A stretch of DNA of 25,989 nt from SAR324 cluster bacterium (GTDB taxonomy: Bacteria; SAR324; NAC60-12): the NCBI GenBank assembly GCA_022448705.1, contig JAKUUF010000006.1, positions 1-25,989 on the forward strand, given 5' to 3'. The notes beneath the pieces were generated by a model. The model had not been told where the DNA came from, did no database searches, and saw nothing but the letters and a program-made list of their open reading frames with translations. Shown one piece after another: positions 23,267-25,989 of this stretch (positions are counted from its first letter, which is position 1; the number at the start of each line of letters is the position of its first letter). A program made the position numbers and the translations under genes.

Positions 23267-24336
23267 AAGGACGCTTCTTTTTCAGCAGGGCTGTTTTCTT
23301 CAGCTGATGTGATGGCCTCATCAACAGTGATGCCAAAAAATTCCGGCCACTTTTCCTGTGCCCAGCCCATGATGCCCTGCTGGAAATAAACTACATTAAT
23401 GATAATGAGTGCTCCCAGAGCAACCCATTGCCAACCAAGCAGGTAGGTCCAGGTAATTTCCTTGATCACATGAAAAATAATTGCGCCAATTACAGGGCCC
23501 CAAAGAGTTCCTTTTCCTCCCAGCAGAACCATTAGTACCATGAAGATGCCGAAAGTAACTGTAGGAAAAGCCACTTCCAGCGGTTCGATGAAACCGGTCA
23601 TGTTGCCAAAAATCCCTCCCGAAATTCCCAAGAAAAATGCTGCGAATGACCATGCAATTGTTTTGTAGCGGTTCGTGTGAATGCCCATCGCTTCAGCCTT
23701 TTCCTCATCATCACGGATTGCATTGAGCGCCAGCTGGAATCTTGTTGAATAAAGCCACTTGAGGAAAATAAAAGTACAAACCGCAGAAATAAAACAAAGC
23801 ATATAAAAAAACATTTCACGATCACCGGGACCGCCGGGATAATTTGGCAGTGAAATACCTCCGCCGCCTCCTACATAGTCCCAGGCTCCAACAAGTTCAC
23901 CCGCAGCTATTGCAACTCCCAGTGTCCCTATCGCAAAATACGGCCCACGCAGGCCAAAGACAATCCAGCCAAAAATCACAGCAATTATTGCACAGGCAAA
24001 CGCCGCAATTACCAATCCAGCTGATATTCCTGTAAAATACTGATACGGTGTAAAATCTATCTTTACAGCCCCAAAATGAGCCGTATATTCAGCAACATCA
24101 TAATACATCCCAATCTGTACAACAGTGCAGATGTACATACCCGCACCAAAAAACAGGATATTCCCCAGCGAATTGTACCCCATCTGACCACCTAGAATGT
24201 CCCAGGTAAGGGCAAAAAGAATCATCATCCAGAGCACGGCTAATTGAAAGGTGTATGCCGGAAAAACAATCGGTGCAAAGATTCCTGCCAGCAAAATTGC
24301 TGCGTAAAAAATAATTTTTTTAAATTGAAGATTCAT
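23263..24336 (-). CDS. livM: Branched-chain amino acid ABC transporter permease LivM
   Basis: This 357-residue polytopic inner-membrane protein has the LivM family hallmarks, among them AVLWMMILFALTWDILGGQM, GPYFAIGTLGVAIAAGEL, ALNAIRDDEEKAEAMGIHTN (the cytoplasmic loop that contacts the ATPases) and FMVLMVLLGGKGTLWGPVIG. About eight to ten membrane helices are visible. A charged cytoplasmic tail ends the protein. Its ATG overlaps the livH stop as ATGA. The substrate is set by the binding protein, so amino acids in general, not only Leu/Ile/Val, are possible. Confidence 0.95.
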   Translation of the reverse strand: MNLQFKKIIFYAAILLAGIFAPIVFPAYTFQLAVLWMMILFALTWDILGGQMGYNSLGNILFFGAGMYICTVVQIGMYYDVAEYTAHFGAVKIDFTPYQYFTGISAGLVIAAFACAIIAVIFGWIVFGLRGPYFAIGTLGVAIAAGELVGAWDYVGGGGGISLPNYPGGPGDREMFFYMLCFISAVCTFIFLKWLYSTRFQLALNAIRDDEEKAEAMGIHTNRYKTIAWSFAAFFLGISGGIFGNMTGFIEPLEVAFPTVTFGIFMVLMVLLGGKGTLWGPVIGAIIFHVIKEITWTYLLGWQWVALGALIIINVVYFQQGIMGWAQEKWPEFFGITVDEAITSAEENSPAEKEASL

Positions 24337-25241
24337 TGCACCACCTGACGCTGACGGCTTTGCATGATCTGGCGGATTATTAGAACTCCCACCAGTAGCC
24401 CGACAACTGTTGCCTGTTGAAATTCTGCGCCAAAAACGAACCCGCTGAACTGTTCAACTGCCCCAAGACCCAGGGCAGAAAGAATAACTCCGATCAGGTT
24501 CCCAAACCCTGCAGAAGTAACAATAACAAATGACCTGATTGAATGAGTTATTCCGAAAAATGGCTGAATGACCCAGATGATGGAAATCAGCACTCCGGCA
24601 ACCCCGCAAATAGCTGCATTGAGTGAGAAAGTAAACGCGTAAACCCTGTCAGTGTCTACGCCCATAATTCGTGCAGCACGTGCGTCCTGGGATGTGGCAC
24701 GGATTGCCCTGCCCATCCTACTTTTTTTCATGAAAAATGTAATAAGCAGGCCCACCACCAATGCCAGGAGAAATGAGACCAGCTTGGTATCCGCGATTGT
24801 GATTTCGCCACCAAAAAACTCGCGTATCTCCATGCCTGCGTCTGCTGTCTGAACATCAGGACCGTAGGCAAGATTTATCAACTGCTGAATAACTATGGCC
24901 AGACCGAAAGTTGCCAACAGTGAGGTAAAAAGATCACGTTCAATTACACGTTTGATGATTGTGTGATACAACCCCCAACCAAAAACAAACATCAAAACGA
25001 AAATGATTGGTATGCTCAGGATTGGATGCAGATTTATTGGGGGCTGCGAGAGAGTGAAGGTAATGTAGCCTCCCATGATAACAAAATCGCCCTGGGCCAG
25101 GTTCTTAATATTCATAACTCCCCAGACCAGTGCCAGTCCATAGGCGGCAAGTGCGAAAACAGAACCAATCAGCAATCCATCCAAAAGAAGCTGAAGATTC
25201 AGCATAGGGACCAAACCCAGAAGGCTTAGGTTGTCAAACAT
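24333..25241 (-). CDS. livH: Branched-chain amino acid ABC transporter permease LivH
   Basis: This 302-residue polytopic inner-membrane permease pairs with LivM. Clear family segments are LLIGSVFALAAYGLALVWGV, MGGYITF, the cytoplasmic coupling loop IRATSQDARAARIMGVDTDR and LIGVILSALGLGAVEQFSGF. Its stop overlaps the livM start. No good ribosome binding site is seen before the ATG at 25241; a second ATG 12 codons in (MLNLQLLL) is an alternative start. A stem-loop separates it from the upstream binding-protein gene. Confidence 0.94.
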   Translation of the reverse strand: MFDNLSLLGLVPMLNLQLLLDGLLIGSVFALAAYGLALVWGVMNIKNLAQGDFVIMGGYITFTLSQPPINLHPILSIPIIFVLMFVFGWGLYHTIIKRVIERDLFTSLLATFGLAIVIQQLINLAYGPDVQTADAGMEIREFFGGEITIADTKLVSFLLALVVGLLITFFMKKSRMGRAIRATSQDARAARIMGVDTDRVYAFTFSLNAAICGVAGVLISIIWVIQPFFGITHSIRSFVIVTSAGFGNLIGVILSALGLGAVEQFSGFVFGAEFQQATVVGLLVGVLIIRQIMQSRQRQVVQ

Positions 25242-25267
25242 GAGGTTGTATATTCAGGCAGGAAGAG

Positions 25268-25301
25268 CAATGCGTTCCTGCAGTTAAACAGGAACGCATT
25301 G
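25268..25301 (-). promoter_or_regulatory. 13-bp perfect stem-loop between binding-protein and permease genes
   Basis: CAATGCGTTCCTG (25268-25280) pairs exactly with CAGGAACGCATTG (25289-25301) around an 8-nt loop. On the minus (coding) strand no clear T run follows, so it is not a classic terminator. Stem-loops at this place in periplasmic-transport operons often stabilise the binding-protein message or cause partial termination, lowering expression of the membrane genes; that role is inferred. Confidence 0.7.
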
Positions 25302-25323
25302 ACAAACTATTTTTAAATGTAAA

Positions 25324-25989
25324 CTATCGAGGCCACTGAACAGGATGTGATGCCCACTTCGATGGGGCAACCACGTTCAGTTTGCCATTCTGAATTTGTC
25401 TAAGCACCATAGGCTTGGCAATGTTATTACCAGCTACCGAAAAACGGATATTTCCGTAAAATGTTTTCATATCCGTCGCTGCTATGGCGTCCCTCAAGGC
25501 TTCGGTATCAAAGGAATCCGCACTTTCAAATGCTTCAGCCCATACCAGAACGGCTGCAGATGCTTGTGCTGCCTGGTATGGTACGTTTTTGTACCCGTCA
25601 AAGCTGGCTTTAAATAGCGCATCGTATTCCGCAGCGGTACCAAAGTGCCTTCCACTGTAGGTAAGGGTTTCTGCCCATTGTGTTGGACACAGGAAACCGT
25701 TAACACCAGAACCGAATTTCTTGATTAATTTTGCCGATTCACAGTGTGTGACTGCAATCATCGGGACATTGACTTTCATTTCAATCACCTGGCGTCCTGC
25801 TGTTGCAGCGCCCTTGGAATGTCCTGAGACAACCAAAAGGTCAGCTTTCAATGCCTTGGCCTTCCGAAGAGTTGGCGTCATGTCGCTCAAGTCCCTGGGA
25901 AGCTTGTCATCAACAACAATCTTCAAACCATGTTTCTTGATATCGTCTACCACTCCGGCACGAACATCCAGAGAGAATGGATCATTTTC
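25324..25989 (-). CDS. Branched-chain amino acid ABC transporter substrate-binding protein, C-terminal part (LivJ/LivK type)
   Basis: The frame is open from the window edge to a stop at 25324, showing the last 221 residues. Reading begins in a region ENDPFSLDVRAGVVDDIKK, the usual second-lobe start of the Leu/Ile/Val-binding (Peripla_BP_6) family, then VVSGHSKGAATAGRQVIEM, and a C-terminal part with FYGNIRF and KPMVLRQIQNGK. It binds ligand in the periplasm and delivers it to LivH-LivM. The signal peptide and first lobe are outside the window, so the ligand type is not determined. It is the first gene in the visible operon. Confidence 0.93.
   Translation of the reverse strand, partial: ENDPFSLDVRAGVVDDIKKHGLKIVVDDKLPRDLSDMTPTLRKAKALKADLLVVSGHSKGAATAGRQVIEMKVNVPMIAVTHCESAKLIKKFGSGVNGFLCPTQWAETLTYSGRHFGTAAEYDALFKASFDGYKNVPYQAAQASAAVLVWAEAFESADSFDTEALRDAIAATDMKTFYGNIRFSVAGNNIAKPMVLRQIQNGKLNVVAPSKWASHPVQWPR

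Overview
The window looks like part of a Gram-negative bacterial chromosome. It carries lpxA (lipid A synthesis), a predicted outer-membrane beta-barrel, a large secreted TPR protein and a complete branched-chain amino acid uptake operon. Protein sequences, moderate-to-low GC and gene content recall marine deltaproteobacterium-like lineages such as SAR324. That placement is an impression from the sequences, not a database result. No rRNA, tRNA, CRISPR array or intact insertion sequence was recognised.

Layout. Positions 1-6158 are leftward: the start of a small membrane protein running off the edge, a cold-shock protein with promoter, 5' UTR hairpin and terminator, an ABC exporter, a type Ic aspartate-aminotransferase-like enzyme with a near-consensus promoter, an arylformamidase-like hydrolase, a 37-residue candidate small protein with a good ribosome binding site, then tsaB and tsaE. 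Positions 6168-13703 are rightward: a P-loop-degenerate ABC-ATPase-like protein, dnaG, rpoD and a 991-residue exported TPR protein. These are followed by a 469-bp gene-poor stretch. Positions 14173-16529 are leftward: an unusual integrase-derived membrane protein with an AT-rich, iteron-like upstream region, and obgE. From 16729 to 21590 lie apaG (+), an Smr-domain protein (-), an outer-membrane protein (-), lpxA (+), an unrecognised gene (+), pheS (+) without an adjacent pheT, and a 57-residue single-span membrane protein (+). Positions 21633-25989 are a leftward liv operon transcribed in the order binding protein, livH, livM, livG, livF, with tightly overlapping genes.

How the genes work together. 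Most genes are core housekeeping: t6A tRNA modification (tsaB/tsaE), replication priming and transcription initiation (dnaG/rpoD, the macromolecular synthesis pair without rpsU), ribosome-associated GTPase (obgE), lipid A (lpxA) and Phe-tRNA charging (pheS). The liv genes form one uptake system for branched-chain or other amino acids.

The most unusual locus is 14173-15321. A P4-type tyrosine-integrase arm-binding domain plus core-binding-like segment is joined to two membrane helices in place of a catalytic domain. The gene has a strong promoter (TTGCAT-N17-TATAAT). Directly upstream are three GGGGTA-type repeats 23-24 bp apart, with two more further out. I propose that this is a domesticated, membrane-anchored DNA-binding protein whose own control region may contain its binding sites.
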